A DNA stretch of 64,000 nucleotides. Origin: Psoroptes ovis (taxonomy: Eukaryota; Arthropoda; Arachnida; Sarcoptiformes; Psoroptidae). The notes beneath the pieces were generated by a model. It was not told where the DNA came from. It saw only the letters and a program-made list of their open reading frames with translations, and searched no databases. A program made the position numbers and the translations under genes. The stretch covers positions 496,001-560,000 of the forward strand of contig PQWQ01000003.1 in the NCBI GenBank assembly GCA_002943765.1. The letters run 5' to 3'. Positions 1-13,870 of this stretch are shown here, in pieces. The stretch's first letter is position 1. Each line of letters starts with the position of its first letter.

Positions 1-3000
1 GATTTTGATTTGCTTTGATTTGATTTTAACATATTTCCAATCAATTTCCGATCAATTTCCAATTATTAAAAAAAAATAATTGTTAATCGATATTAGTCGT
101 TGTTATTAGTCGTTATTATTATTATTTAATTGATTATCAAATGTAATTTGAAAAAAATTTTGACAGATTAGCCATTATAATGCCGGCCGGCAAAAATGTT
201 TGAATTTTTAGCTTGGAAAAAAAAATGCCGAAACGATCAATCGATGAAATTTTTCATTCATAAATTCATTTCGGAAAAAAAATGAGTAAAAAAAAAATTA
301 GGCCAAAAGCATTTGGCATATTTGATCTGTGATTTGTTTCTCTTTAAAAGTTTTCGAAAATAATTGAATAATTCAAATAATTGAATTCATTAATACATGG
401 AGGAAAAATGCATTGAAAATTGAATAATTTACGAAGAAAAAATATCATCATCATAAGCAATTAATCAATCAATTTACAGGAGATATTTTTACCCTTTTCT
501 TACGGGAAAAATTTGCTTTGAAAAGTATTTAATTGAATCAAATGAAAAAATCAAATGAATCAAATCAATTATGAATTAAATGAATGAGAACAAAACGCAT
601 GCGTTCGACAACTTCCGTCGACATGAATCGTTTGTCTGCTTGTTTGATGTTTGTTTGTTTCGGTGTGTATTTCAAATGCTTAGAAACATATTTGTGGAAA
701 TGAAATCAATTAAATTCTTCAAAGTAAATGAAATTCAATGAATGAATGAAATCATCGACGACGACTGGATGAAATGATAGTTTTTTCCATGAATTTTTTC
801 TGCTAATTTTTAGACGTTGAATGATTCATATAGCCTGATTCATAGCCATTGGAATGTTGCCTGTATGTCATTGCCTGTACGGCATTTGCTTCTGCCTGTT
901 CAAAACATAACTCTTAGATGTGAAATTGTTGTTTTTTAAAACTGTAATTTCTAAGTAAACAAATTCAATTTGAGCCAAAAAACACGATAAGAAGAAATAT
1001 TTGAAAAATTCAATTTATGAATAGGATTTCAAATGTTTTCTTTGTATTTTTTCTGCTTGTTTTTCATTGAATTTCTACGCAGAAATGTTATTCGACAAAT
1101 CAATCAATCAATGATCAATGATTGATTGGTTGATCATCATAACTCGTTTCTCTCTTTTTTTTCGATTTGATTCGATTCAATAATAATAATAATCGATTGT
1201 CTTTGAATCAGTAATAATTAAATACATGAAATTTATAAAAATTCAAAGATTTAAAAATTTCAAAAATTCCAAACGGGGAACAAAAAACAAAATCGGGGTT
1301 ATCAGGCGATATTTTTCAATGGAAGAAAAAAATTTTTCAAATATTTTTTGCCCAAATTCAAAAAACAATTGGAATTTGAATTTACTTTAAGACAATGAAG
1401 ACAAATCTCTTCAGTAAAAATTGACAAAACGGGTCCTTATAATTGATATCATATTGTCTCTGTATGTACTGGTCTTGCTTTGCTATTTGAATTATTCAAG
1501 CCATTATTATTCAATCAATTTTGATTTTAGTGTTCATTTTTACCTGTTTTATATGCTTCAAAATTGATTTCTTAAGAAATTAAAACACAAACAATTATCA
1601 AGATTAATTAAACATAATCTTTGACATGTCTTTGAGCTTTGAAATAAAGTCAATTTGATCATTTATAAATAAATACTTTTTTACCTGGTAATAATTTCAA
1701 CTACTGGAACTGATTATTGCTTGATTACTGTAGGTACAGGAATTTCGGAAATTTTAATTTCTATGCCGTCGAAAAGATATTATCTACGGCAAAAAATATC
1801 TCCGAAAAAAAAAATGTTAACAATTTTACCTTTAATTTTAATAATAATAATGATGATGATGATGATCAATTTACCTTGATGATTATTTCTGCCAAAAAAA
1901 AAACAACAACAACAACAACAAGCAACAGGTTGTTGCTGATTAATTTTGAATTTTTACATTTCTAATTTTAAGTTATTTCAATAATTTCTTATAATTTATT
2001 CATTCATTTATTCATTCATACATTTACCCATTCATTCACTCGTTCATTCATTGATTTACTTATTCACTTATTCATTCACTCGTTCATTCTTTGATTTACT
2101 TACCCATTCATTCATTCATTTATTTTATTTATTTTAATAATTATTTCAAATATTACATTCAAATATCACATTATCATAAATATGTAAAAAAAAAAATTTT
2201 TTTTCCGCTTATTTTTTCCATTCCATTTAAATCCTCATTGACATTCCTCCATTCCAATATATTGACATTTATGTAATACACCAAGAAAAATATTAATATT
2301 AATAAAAAGAAACATGTCAAATAAATGTTTTACAAAAAATAAATGTTGCATAACCAAAAAATGATAATTTCATAGTTTATTTCAATGTTTTTCAATGTAA
2401 AAAAAATCATTTTTTTTTCAAAATGACCGGCAAATGAAAAATTATTATTATTTTATCATTCATATCTCTTGTTATTATTATACACATTCCTTTGATGATA
2501 ATGATTATGATGATGATCATCATCTGATTATGTACATACAAACGACCATTAGATTGTCGTCGTCTATCGTCGTTGTCGTTTGTTATGTAATGTTTTCTAT
2601 TCATGTTTTATATTTCTATTTCTTAATTTATTTCCCTTGATTTTGTTTATTTCTACCAAAAGTATCTTGAAGTAATTCAAAGCAATTTTGAAAAATGTAA
2701 AAATAGCCAAAAAAGAAAAACATTTCAGACATTTGTACACACATTTAAATATATTCGAATATTGAATATCATCATCATCATCAACGAAATATCAGAACAA
2801 ATGGTAAATTAACAATAACCTAAATGGTGATGGTGGTGGTTATACAAATGATATTTGGACGACCATCGATGTCGTGTTCACCAAAACGACCGGATTCCAT
2901 CATTGTTTTCCATTGGACATATTCATGTATATCATTCGTGTATCATTCAATTGAATGGATGATTCAATTTCAATTGCTTTGGTGGTGGTAATGGTGGTGG

Positions 3001-5935
3001 TGAAAGATGAAAAATTGTTGTTATTTTGTGTACTTTGAATTCAAAAAAAAAAAAAAAAACAAATGAACATACATACAAAAACATATATCAAACATCACGA
3101 CAAAATTTTGAAAATAAAAAAAAAATTTAAAATTAAATCAATGAAAACTAAACAAAATAGAAACAAAATGTCAATTCGTTTGTCGTTTGCGTGTCACTCT
3201 ATGTGTTCAATGTGAATGTTTATATGTATTATTTGCATACAGTATTCAATTCAATTCAATTCATCACTCGTAAATTATTTATTTAGGAAGAAGATGGAAT
3301 AGAAGAAGATGGTGAAAAATATCAAATTTCTTAAATGTTATTTTCTTCACATATTTTCACCATTATTATTTGCCTATTTATTTACTAAGCGATATTCAAT
3401 TAATTTTCTTGTGTTTATTTTGAATATTTCTTTTGAATATTTTTGAATATCATCCTCATCATCATCCCCACAAACAAAATGTTTTCAAATTCGGGCGTCA
3501 TATTAAAATTATGGTGAAAAAAAAAACATACACAGAGAGAGAAATATATTTTATAAAAGTCAAAAATCATCATTTATGATGACCCCGGTGTTAAAGAGGC
3601 AATTCACCTCTGACCTCATTGGTTTTGTCGTTCAATGATCCGGTCATCCAACCATCATCATCCAATCGTCATCATCATCAACATCAACATCTATCTAATG
3701 TACACATCTTCTACCACACCATCCATACATTCAACCAGCCGACCAACCAACCAACCATTCATTTAAATATGAACTAACCATTCAACATTTACGATGATGA
3801 TGATGATCCACCAACGAATTTACACATATTATCAACCATTGCTTCTACTAAAAAATACCAGCGAAAAAAAAATAATAAAGTTCAACGACATCCGAAAATG
3901 TTTAAAATCCTCAATGAGAGGTGGTTAGTTAGTTAGTTAGTTGGTTGGCTGGCTGATGGCAGTTCAAAATTCGACAAAAACAATTCATCAACGGATGTAT
4001 ATTTGGCGAGAAAAAAGCTAAAAATTGAGAAAAACTAAAAACCTCTTAAGCTTAGAGCATGCGAATCTCAATTTCATCTTGCGTATATCGTCGTTTTCAT
4101 TAAGTTTAGTTAATAAAATACATTTTAAAATGTTAATAATTACACACACTGAAACATATACACATTGAGAATTGTGGCAAATTTTTTTTTTTTTTTTTTG
4201 CCTGTTCAAAACACACACACCATAGCACAACAGAGAAATGAAATTTAAAAAGCCGGCTTTCATCCATACACACACACACAATATCATACAATATCATTGA
4301 TTATTATTATTATTATTATTAACAGTCAAAACTGCTAAATGAATGAAATTTCTCATCGAAAAAAATTCAAAATTTAAATACTCATAGATTTAAATACTCA
4401 TATATTTTTTACATAATAATCAAATGTGAGCAACAAACAAGCAACGAGCAACAACAACAGCTTAAGCAACTTGCTCAACATTTACATATAAAAATGATTT
4501 TTGATATATTTTGCTCAGCCAAAATGTTTTTTTCTCAAAATAATTTCTCACAACATCAACAGCAGCCATCAGCAATGACTAAACTGTTTCTCGAGGATCC
4601 CGAATCAAATATTAAATAAAAAATGACCCGAACATTCCCGAACATACTTGACATACCAAAACCTTTGTAGCAAGCCTCATTGCATTCTTTGCCTCGCAGC
4701 CCTAAAAAAAGCCTTGCGACTTGTGAATATCTTACTGCTTCAAGCTATTCCAAAGCGAGAGAGAAAGATATTTTTTTCAATCAACCAGTTTTTCTGTATT
4801 AAATATTTGATTATTGAAAATTCAATTCATTCAGATTTATTTTGGTCATACAAATGAATGAATGAATGAATGGTACATTCATTCATTTCTCGTAAAATTT
4901 AATCGAAAGAGACAAGAAAATATTCAAAAAGAATTTCAATGAACCGGTGTGTGTGTGTGTTCTCATATGTTATGTAATATTAAATATTTTCGAGCGTTTC
5001 GTTGAGAAAAATCCGAAAAAAAAAATTTTAAATTCAATTCAATTTTTACAGACATATATAAACATTTATATTCAATTGAACAAAAAAAATTTTTTAGTAT
5101 TTCTTATTATTTTTTTGATTATTCGATAAATGAATGAAATGAATTTGTTTTGAATTGAAAAAATTGAATTAATTGAAAATTATAAATTAATTGAAAAAGT
5201 AAATTGTTTTATGGTCATCGCTTTGTTTGCTGCTGTTGTTGTTGTTTTTGTTTTTTGTTTGTTTTAAAATATAACATTTACATTGATTATCAAAAACATT
5301 TATCAAACATCATCGCAATATTCATAATAATACATCGAACCATTCCATTATTTAACCGGTTAATAATTTAAATCAACAAATGAATTCATAAAACATTTTT
5401 TTTTCTTTGTTCATCGTGTATATTTTTCAACGGATATTCTGTGCAGAATTTCTTCAAAAAAACATGAATTTTGTGTGTGTTTCACCTGATCAAAACTCCA
5501 AATTCCAAATTTTGTCATCAAAAAAAAGTCCAATAATAATTCAAGATTACCTGATTACAAACTTGAAAGGTATGTTGATTTTTCCAATTATAAAAACCAT
5601 TCAAAAGTCTGCGCCTGCAGATAAGATATTGCAGAATCTTATAAAATTCAAAAAGAATTTTTCCAGGAAATTCCTTGTAGTTTTTTTGTAATTTTACAAA
5701 TTTGTATCCCCAATGTATTCATTTCCATTCATTTTTATCAATTTATCCATTTATTTTATTCATGTTTTATTATAATCATTTTCAATTGTATTTTGACTGT
5801 GTATTTTATTATAATGGTTGCCACACCAACACAATGTCGAAAAACAGCAAAGATAATAATAATAATGGCAAACATTGAACAAATAAATATAAATAGAAAA
5901 ATGTCTGGTCACTAAAAAAAAATATCGAAATTGTA
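1..5935. other. Gene-free AT-rich stretch
   Basis: No gene can be supported here. The sequence is A/T homopolymers, TCAT/ATGA tetranucleotide runs, ATC/GAT trinucleotide runs and a (TG)7 tract at 4947-4960. The open frames are short, mostly lack an ATG and have no recognisable domain. Around 2794-3000 the minus strand has two overlapping coding-like frames of about 35 codons, without splice sites good enough to call. No tRNA-like T-arm or rRNA segment was found by eye. Confidence 0.6.
1996..2130. repeat. Short minisatellite, period about 40 bp
   Basis: A block of degenerate TTCATTCA words contains a higher-order repeat. The unit beginning CGTTCATTC at 2041 recurs at 2081 with one change in the first 20 bases, and the flanking TACCCATTCATTC also recurs (about 2025 and 2101). 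The period is therefore 40 bp over roughly 2.5 copies. It probably arose by slippage in the tetranucleotide background; no function is suggested. Confidence 0.7.
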
Positions 5936-6015
5936 TTGGGTTGTCCGAAAAGTTTTTGCCGATTATATCGTAGAGAATCATGAAAAAATCGGCAAGAACT
6001 TTTCGGACAGCCTAA
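5936..6015. mobile_element. 80-bp mariner-type MITE
   Basis: The element has 28-bp terminal inverted repeats at 5936-5963 and 5988-6015, which match when folded except at three positions. Both ends read outward from a GTCCGAAAAGT core followed by TTGCCGAT. It is flanked on both sides by TA (5934-5935 and 6016-6017), the target-site duplication of Tc1/mariner elements. Only 24 bp separate the repeats, so there is no transposase; it could only move with one supplied in trans. The terminal sequence is of the kind seen at mariner ends in arthropods (established knowledge). The two ends are nearly alike, so the copy is not very old. Confidence 0.85.
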
Positions 6016-9000
6016 TATTTTTTCCGAATTTACGGACAATTTGAAAAAAACCGGGCCATTAACCGGCGAATTATCATTCGATCATTGACAGAATTATCAA
6101 GAATCTTGTAGCCATCATCATCATCATCATCATCATCGAGCAAACAATCAGTGATCGACGATGATCGATGCCACCTGTATTACAGGATCATTTTCGATCC
6201 CCTCATCTTCTTCCTCTGTCTGTATTTATCGAAATATATCAATCTGAATAATGCTATTTCTATGAGCGCAGAGGCAAGGTTCATTCAATTCAATTCAATT
6301 CATACAAACATTCAAACATTTATTTTTTCATATTTTTTTTACGAAGAAAAGGTTCAAATCGATTGAAAGAAAAAAATGCAAAATCAGTAAATTAAACAAC
6401 ATACGAAAAAAATAAAAAAAGCCGGTTATGCATGGCTAGCTAGTATAATTCAAACGAAAATCTAGAGCATATTTCCCATTATTTTTGCCCCTGTACACAC
6501 ACACACACACACATTTTAACACACACAGTATTTATTTTAAATATTTAAATATTTTAACATTTTACTTCAGTGTATATCAGCTTGTGTATATCTGTCTGGC
6601 AAATAAACTATTTTGAAGAAAAAAATAGTCATTAATATCATCATAAGAAGCGAATATAAAAGATTTAAATATTGAAGAAGAAAAAACCAGACATTTCAAT
6701 TGATTTAGAAGCAAGCAAAATATTCATTTGAATAATTCATTCATTTTATTTTATTTTTTTTCTTGCTGAATTTTTCCCATTCATCAGAATGGATTTGAAT
6801 GAAATAAATGAATTTGAATTCGAATGAATCTGAATTAAATCATTTAAATGATTTAAATTTTCGGAAATAATTTCCCCAAAAAAACTAAGCTAAAAATTTC
6901 CTCGATTATCATTTTGAATATTTGCCAGAATCATTTACAAATTTACACTCGAAAAATATTACATTTTTTTCCCACCGCAAACAAACAAACGTAAATTCTT
7001 GAATTCCTCAAGTATTTTGCCTCCGTGATATTTCATTTTTCTTACTTCTCATTGACAAAAAAAAAAAAAAAAAACAATTACGGTTATCGAACCTTTGACA
7101 TTGTTTTTGTGTGTGTCTCTCATTCATTGAATTCACTCCTGTTGTCGCCTTGCCTTTGTATTTGTTGTTTTAATTAGATTCAATTCATTTAATTCATTTT
7201 TAAATGTAAAAATAAATAATTTTAATGAATGAATTTCGAGTGTAATACATACACATCTGAACGTACGAACGAACACAAACGGAGGAAGCGAACATTTCAT
7301 TCATAAAAATTACTTTTTATTTATTTTGTCTTTAAAAAGTCAAAATTTGTTTAATTCAAAAATATCACACACACCATAATAACACGATGATGATGATGAT
7401 GCTTAACTGTGATTGTGAATGATTGTCATCATCATTATCAAATAAATGTGATAATCAAAATCAAACTGAAAATCAAAATGAATTCATTCAAATTAAATAA
7501 AAATGACAAATACATTTGTACGTATTGTTTTTTGTTCGATGTTATACAAAATTGTTGCAATCATAAATTGCAATTATCAATTCATACATTCAAAAATATA
7601 AGATTTGAATCATATATTTTCGATTTGTAATCCTCTGATTTCTATGAGAATCAGTAAATGGGAAGAGAAACATAAAGAGATAAATGAGGAGATAAATAAA
7701 GATATCGTATGAGAGAGAGAGACACTCTCAGAGAGCCGGATAGAGACACATTTTCGTGTAATAATCAAAAAAATTAAAATCCTAAGAGTGATTTCATTCA
7801 GAAAAATAAATATTTAACTGAGAAATTAACTCTGAAAATTATCGTTTTTTATCGTATATCGTAAATTTGAGGAGGAGTGTAAATGGAATGAATGATAATA
7901 ATAATGTGTGTAATGTTTGTATGGAGATGTTTATTTGTCATCATTTTTTTTTTGTTCAATTGTCTGTGTACTTGTTTGATTGTAATTATTATTATTATTA
8001 TTATTATTTCATTATATTCACCCGTAAATCATTGTATGATGATTGTATGCCTATGTGTGTAAGCTCATAGAACCTCTATGTGTGCTGCAACCTATTCATA
8101 CTTCCGGTTCGTTTGCCTAGATTTTTTCTCTCGAAATCAAAAACTGTATGTATTCGTATGTACATACGTAAATAAACAACATACGTAGATAAACATCGAT
8201 ACAAACGAAAACACATGCTAACACACGTATATATTCATCATCATCATAAACATCGATCAAACAATTATCTAGTTTGTTTTTTGTTTTTTTTTTGTTTTGC
8301 ATTCATTCAACATTTAGCAAGCAAACATCGTAGTAAAGCATCATTATTTTGTAAAATTGATCGATGATTTAATCATTTCATTGAATAATTGGAAAATTTA
8401 TTCAAAATTTTTTTTGCTTTTTTTGTGCTTTGTAAATTCATTTCATTCAATCATTCATTTATTTACTTTGCAAGTTGTTCGTATTCAACCAAAATCCATT
8501 AAAAATCAAACTAAATGCATCAAATAACTGAATTTTTATGAGAATTTGTTCCAATTTTCCATTTATCTCGGTGAATCCAGAGAAAATTTCGAGAGAAAAT
8601 CAAAAACAATGACCAGTGTTTGTGTGTGTGTGCCGAAACCAAAGATATTTAGGTGTTTTACAAGTGCTTCATTGAATTCAGCTTAAATTTCCAAAATTCA
8701 CGAAAATGTTTTCTGGCAGAAAAAATCCGTTTTAATTCTACGGAAATTCATGTCCAGAAAAAATAAATACCGAAAAATACCAAACATTCCACGCAAGTTT
8801 TCGGCTAAATTATTACACAAAAAAATAAAACTGGCTACTCTTTCGTTTTTACAAATATTTTCGGCATTCCTGGTTAAACATATATCAATATATAATATAT
8901 TTAATCATGTATATCAAAAAAAAAAAAAAATTTGTGAGAATATCGTTGCGCTTGTTGTCTATTAGTGTGTGTGTGTGTGTGAGTGTGTATGTGCATCATC

Positions 9001-12000
9001 ATTTTCCATGGAAAAAATGAATTTGAATGCAAACAAATCATAAATTTTTTCTATTTTTCAAACCAGTGATACATACACACACAGGCATAGACATAGACAA
9101 GCAAACAAGTCAATTTCAGCCAGTTTTTTTCTCTCATTACTCAGCCAGCTTTTAAATATTATATCCAGGTATGTAACAAAGCTTTTTTTTTCGAATAAGA
9201 TATGTAATGAATGACGCCCGTTTTATTTTAATGAGAAAATTTATTTTTTGATTTTTCCAAAAATCAAAAACATTCCACCGATTCGATTCTCTCTCTCTAT
9301 TTTCTCTATATGTATCCGAAAAGCTCTCAACCACTTGTTGCACAAACACATTGAATTTACATTGACCAAAATGAATGAATGAATGAATGATTATAAAGTA
9401 GAAATGAAAATAAACCTTTAACAGTGTATTTAATACATATAAAAATATATTATATTTTCTCAAATGACAATCCGGTTGATTTTGATTTGAAGAATAAAAT
9501 AAAATACAAAAAAAATCAAATTATTTGTATTTATTTTGATTTGTGCAACCAACAACGCAAGACACAACAATCATTTATAAATTTTGTTTGATTTGATTCG
9601 GTTTATTTCAAATTTGTTTCTTCAATTAAACTTTGATGAATGAATGATCATAAAATGTTTGATATTTCAAATTCAATGATTTCGACATCGAAATTTCTTC
9701 AAATATTTTCCCGAATCAAATTAATCAAGAATCAAAGACTTTGTATTCAAAATCAAAGACTTTGTTTTCAAATCAAATTCAATCAGCACCAAAAATGTTT
9801 TGATTCGTCATTGAAAAATTCACCTCTTGTGATCATTTGATATTTGTCAAATTTTTCCCTCTGTGTCAGTGACTGTTAGAATTTGTTGCACATACACACA
9901 TATTTTTTCAATTGAAATCAAATGACTAGTAATTCTGTGTAAAATGACATTTAAAATGTATGTCTGTGTCTGTCTCTGTGTGTGTATTTCATTGCGAAAA
10001 AATTAAAGATTTAAATTTCTTTTGAATTTATCAATTGTCATCATGATGATTCATTTTGTTTCATTTTGATATTTTTTATTTATTAATTTTCTATGAAAAT
10101 AAACAATGTATCACCATGTATTTCAATGTATATTTCATTTCCACTTATCTGTTAATCATTATACTGATATTTTGTAATTCAATGTATCGAGGAATTCATT
10201 CATTCATTCAATCAATCAATCGATCAATCATTGATTGAATGAATGAATGAAAATAACAAAAAAACAAAATCATCCGGTTAATCGTATTATTTCATTTTTA
10301 ATTTGAATTTATTTTTTTTGAATAAATTAAAATTATTTAAAAATATTTGTTTTTTTCTTCAAAAAACATTCCGGAACAATAAATCAATCAATCAACCGAT
10401 CAATCAATCATTTTTACTTTAGTTTTTCACTCTTCATACTTCAATCGTCTCCCTCTCATATCATCATCATCATCGCCACACACATGCACACAAACAAACA
10501 GTCACATTGATTCGGGTTTGTTGACATCAGAAAATGTATTCGATTTTTGATTATTTTAAATATGAACTAATTTATTTAAATGAAAATGTTTTTTTCTGTT
10601 GAGTGAATTAAATATATCACTGATTTCTATATGTGCATGTTTTGTAATGAGAATATCTTTCTTCAATCAAAAGAAAACATAATCTGAACTCGATACATGA
10701 TGATTTACGAGGTAAATAAATACAGAAAAATAAAGAGGGATTCGTAGGAGAAGAGGCTCCCATCTTCAATTGATATTATTTATGCCATTTGGTCGTCGTC
10801 GATGTCGATGTTGATGTTGTCGTCGTCAATGATGATTATCGTCTTTGGATTTTCTTCTTCTTCTTCTTCGTTCGTTGTTGGATGGATGGATGGATGGAAA
10901 TCCATCATCCATCAAAAATAAAAAACTAAGAAAAATCCCCAAAGATAACCAAATTCTTAAGAAAATCCTCGACGACGATCATCATGATGATGATGATATT
11001 TATACATATTTACCATTTTTTTTTCTAAAATATATCGTTGGCATCGTTGAACAAATTGAAATAAATCATCATTAATTTCTTAAATAATTTAGTTTTTTGA
11101 GTTTTTTTTTCTCAAAAGGAATCAAATTATTTATGCCAAGAAAAATTTAATTTAAAGGCTACCACCACATCACCACACCACCACCACCACCATCGCCAGC
11201 CATAACCAGCACCGTCATTAATCAAGAACTTGTTGCGCTTCTTTTTTGATTTTTTGAAAAAAAATGCCGCTGGTTTTTTTTAGTTTCCATCATTTATCTG
11301 CTGGTTTTGAGAGTGGAGATAATCAATATTTTATACACTCAAAGGCACAGCATTTGATTTCACAAAGAAGGAGATAAACTGCATTTACAAGCAAGCAAAA
11401 ACAACACAACAAAACAGCGGAAAAAATAATGAACAGGATCAAACAAACAAACAAACAACAGCTTAAAGGCTCAACGACCTTATCGTAGCGATTTTTCTCT
11501 TTTTCTTAAGACTAAGACACTGTTAGACATGATTCTCTTCTTCTTGTGAGATTACCCGTGTGTGTGTGTGTTCGGTCGATGAATGAATGAATGAATGAAA
11601 TAATTCATCTTTAAAATGGTTTAAATCCTCAATTTGATTATTGAATTATTGAATGAATTGAGAAAAATTTGTGAAATTCCAAGGATTAGTCTTTGATTTT
11701 CAATCAAAGTAATAATTTGAATCAATTTCAAAGTGAAAAATATGTTGTCTACGACATGTGAAATGTGTCAAATGTCTCAATGCATCAGTCTTATCAGTTT
11801 GAATTATCATCTTAAAAACTGATATCAAAGGGTTTCATTTATTCAAAGTCTCCAAGAAACAAACAGTAGTAGCAGCTTTTCAAATTTGAATAAATCAAAC
11901 ACAAACAACAGCGATTCATTCATTAAATTGTTTCCACCGAATTTCGATCACGATTTGATCAAGCTGAATCGCAATTGAAAATTTTGAAAACTGAAAATAA

Positions 12001-13870
12001 GCTTCACACGGAAGCCAGTGCTGGTAGCAAATGCGAAATGCTTTTCAATGCTTCAAATATCTTGAACAATGTTCAGAGTGGTATAGCTGTCGCTATGACA
12101 AAACGACATACTTGTATCAAATTATTTGATTGAAAAAATTGTTGCGCATACTTTTCGAATTATTTTCCTTTGTATTTTGTCCATATATTTTCAATGAAAC
12201 TAAATAATTTTTCTGATTTATTTTCTCCAATTTCTACTTTCTACAATGTAGCAAAACAACAACATGTTCGAAGTAAGCAAATTGAACAAATGACGTTAAA
12301 AAATAATATGATGAATATGAAGAAAAATCAATCGTAGAAAATCAATGGTAGAAAATTAATGAGAAATCATCGTTGAACATCATTCATTTCAACATCATCA
12401 TCAATGATCATTAATGATTAATTGAACATTCGATGATCAATGAACAATGATCAATGAACAACTCTTTCAGCACAATTTACGATTGGCTACGTTTTTCGTA
12501 GACACTGTAGTAAACTGACACAAGAAGGAAAAAAACTCCCTACCTTTGCTTGTTTTCTAAGCATAACTAAACAACAACAACAACATGTGATCAACAACAA
12601 CAGCAAAACCACCATCAGTGGTAAGCATCGTTTTGCGTCTTTAATTCATTTCATTTTATTCAGTCATTCGATTTGATTTTTCATTGAAATTATTCGGAAA
12701 AAAAATTTGAACAAAGATGGATGTCTGCACCATCAACCAACTTACCAACCAACCAACGAAAAACAATTCGGATGTGTCAAACACCATCATATCATTGATA
12801 GTAATAGCAATGATTCCACAATGAAATATTGAAGACTGAACACATAACCATTTTTCTTATAATTACAGAAAATATTCGTAAGAAAATATTTCGTAAGAAA
12901 ACAAACATTTGAAAGCCAAAGAAAATTTAGCTTGAAAAATGATTTATTTCTAAGATTTGAACGAATTCTTGGGAATTCTCTTTTGTTTGTTTGTTTAATC
13001 GATTAAATTCAAACACCACAAATATTCATTCAAAAAAATGAATGATTCAATTCAAATAAATTCGAAAATTCAACGATTAATGATTCATTTCGAAAAAGAA
13101 TAGTCTTCAGCAAAGGGGGTAGGTAAGTAGTCTTGCTTTTGTTTTTGATAATTTTTCACATTTTCAAAGTATTATACCTGTTAAAACTGGGGAAAAAATG
13201 GAAAAAATATGAAAAAAATTCAAAGACACAAACCACCAGTTGAATGTGTGTTGAGGAAATTTCGAAGATCAAGTCATGTTGCACAATATACCTGGCTGAT
13301 GTAACCAATATTTACCTGTACACACCACCAAACAACAACAACAATTGTTTGAAAAGTTGATTTGAAACATTTAACCAATCAAAAAAATGGAAAAAATGAA
13401 CATTTTTTCATTGTTCATTAATCGATTATTATTTGTAAGTAAGTATTATGATCATCATTATTATTGATTGAATTATTATTATTTCTTATTTTCTTAGAAA
13501 TATTAGAAAAATATGAAATAATTTGTACATTTTGTCCACATAGATAGATAGACACAGATATACGTAAAGGTAAGTTATTATTATTATTATTTTTCTATTT
13601 TGTCAAATAATGATAATAATAGCCATAATAACAATAATAATCGATCAACATTTGAACAATAATGTTGAAATTATAAAATGTATAAAAATGTCTTTGAACA
13701 TTTGTAATATTAATAGATAATATCATTATATACTGTTATTGTTATATTATTATCATCATTATTTTTATACAATGTTATTTTTAATTTTACAAATTTTTTC
13801 ATTTTTTAAAATTTAATATTTTTCATTTATCCATTTTAAAACATTATACATTGATCATTATTACATATTA
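6016..13870. other. Gene-free AT-rich stretch with microsatellites
   Basis: No supportable gene. Visible simple repeats include an ATC run at about 6113-6137 (just outside the left edge of the MITE region's right flank), (AC) at 6495-6513, (TG) at about 8965-8981, and GGAT/ATGA runs near 10890 and 11580. An 18-bp direct duplication, with core CAAAGACTTTGT, lies at about 9728-9765. One non-ATG coding-like frame (11927-12133) is treated separately. The region directly before 13871 is the 3' flank of the minus-strand JmjC gene and contains TTTAAT (ATTAAA on that strand), a possible polyadenylation signal. Confidence 0.55.
11927..12133 (+). other. Coding-like open frame, no ATG, unidentified
   Basis: A 68-codon frame runs from a TAA at 11924 to a TGA at 12131. 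It lacks an early Met, and its composition differs from the surrounding low-complexity DNA: mixed charged and polar residues with a Lys/Glu/Leu-rich first half that could be helical (for example AESQLKILKTENKL) and an Ala/Ser/Cys-containing second half. If real it would be an internal or terminal exon, but no strong splice acceptor is obvious. No family recognised. Confidence 0.2.

Noticed and set aside
2794..3000. Overlapping coding-like frames on the minus strand
   Set aside because: Two frames compete, neither has an acceptor or start, and both run into ACC/CAC repeats.
5463..5571. Possible exon ending at a GTATGT donor
   Set aside because: The peptide is short, starts in a TG-rich stretch, and no partner exon is seen.
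9640..9840. 66-codon ATG-started frame
   Set aside because: Contains an 18-bp DNA duplication and looks like AT-rich repeat translation; no flanking gene signals.
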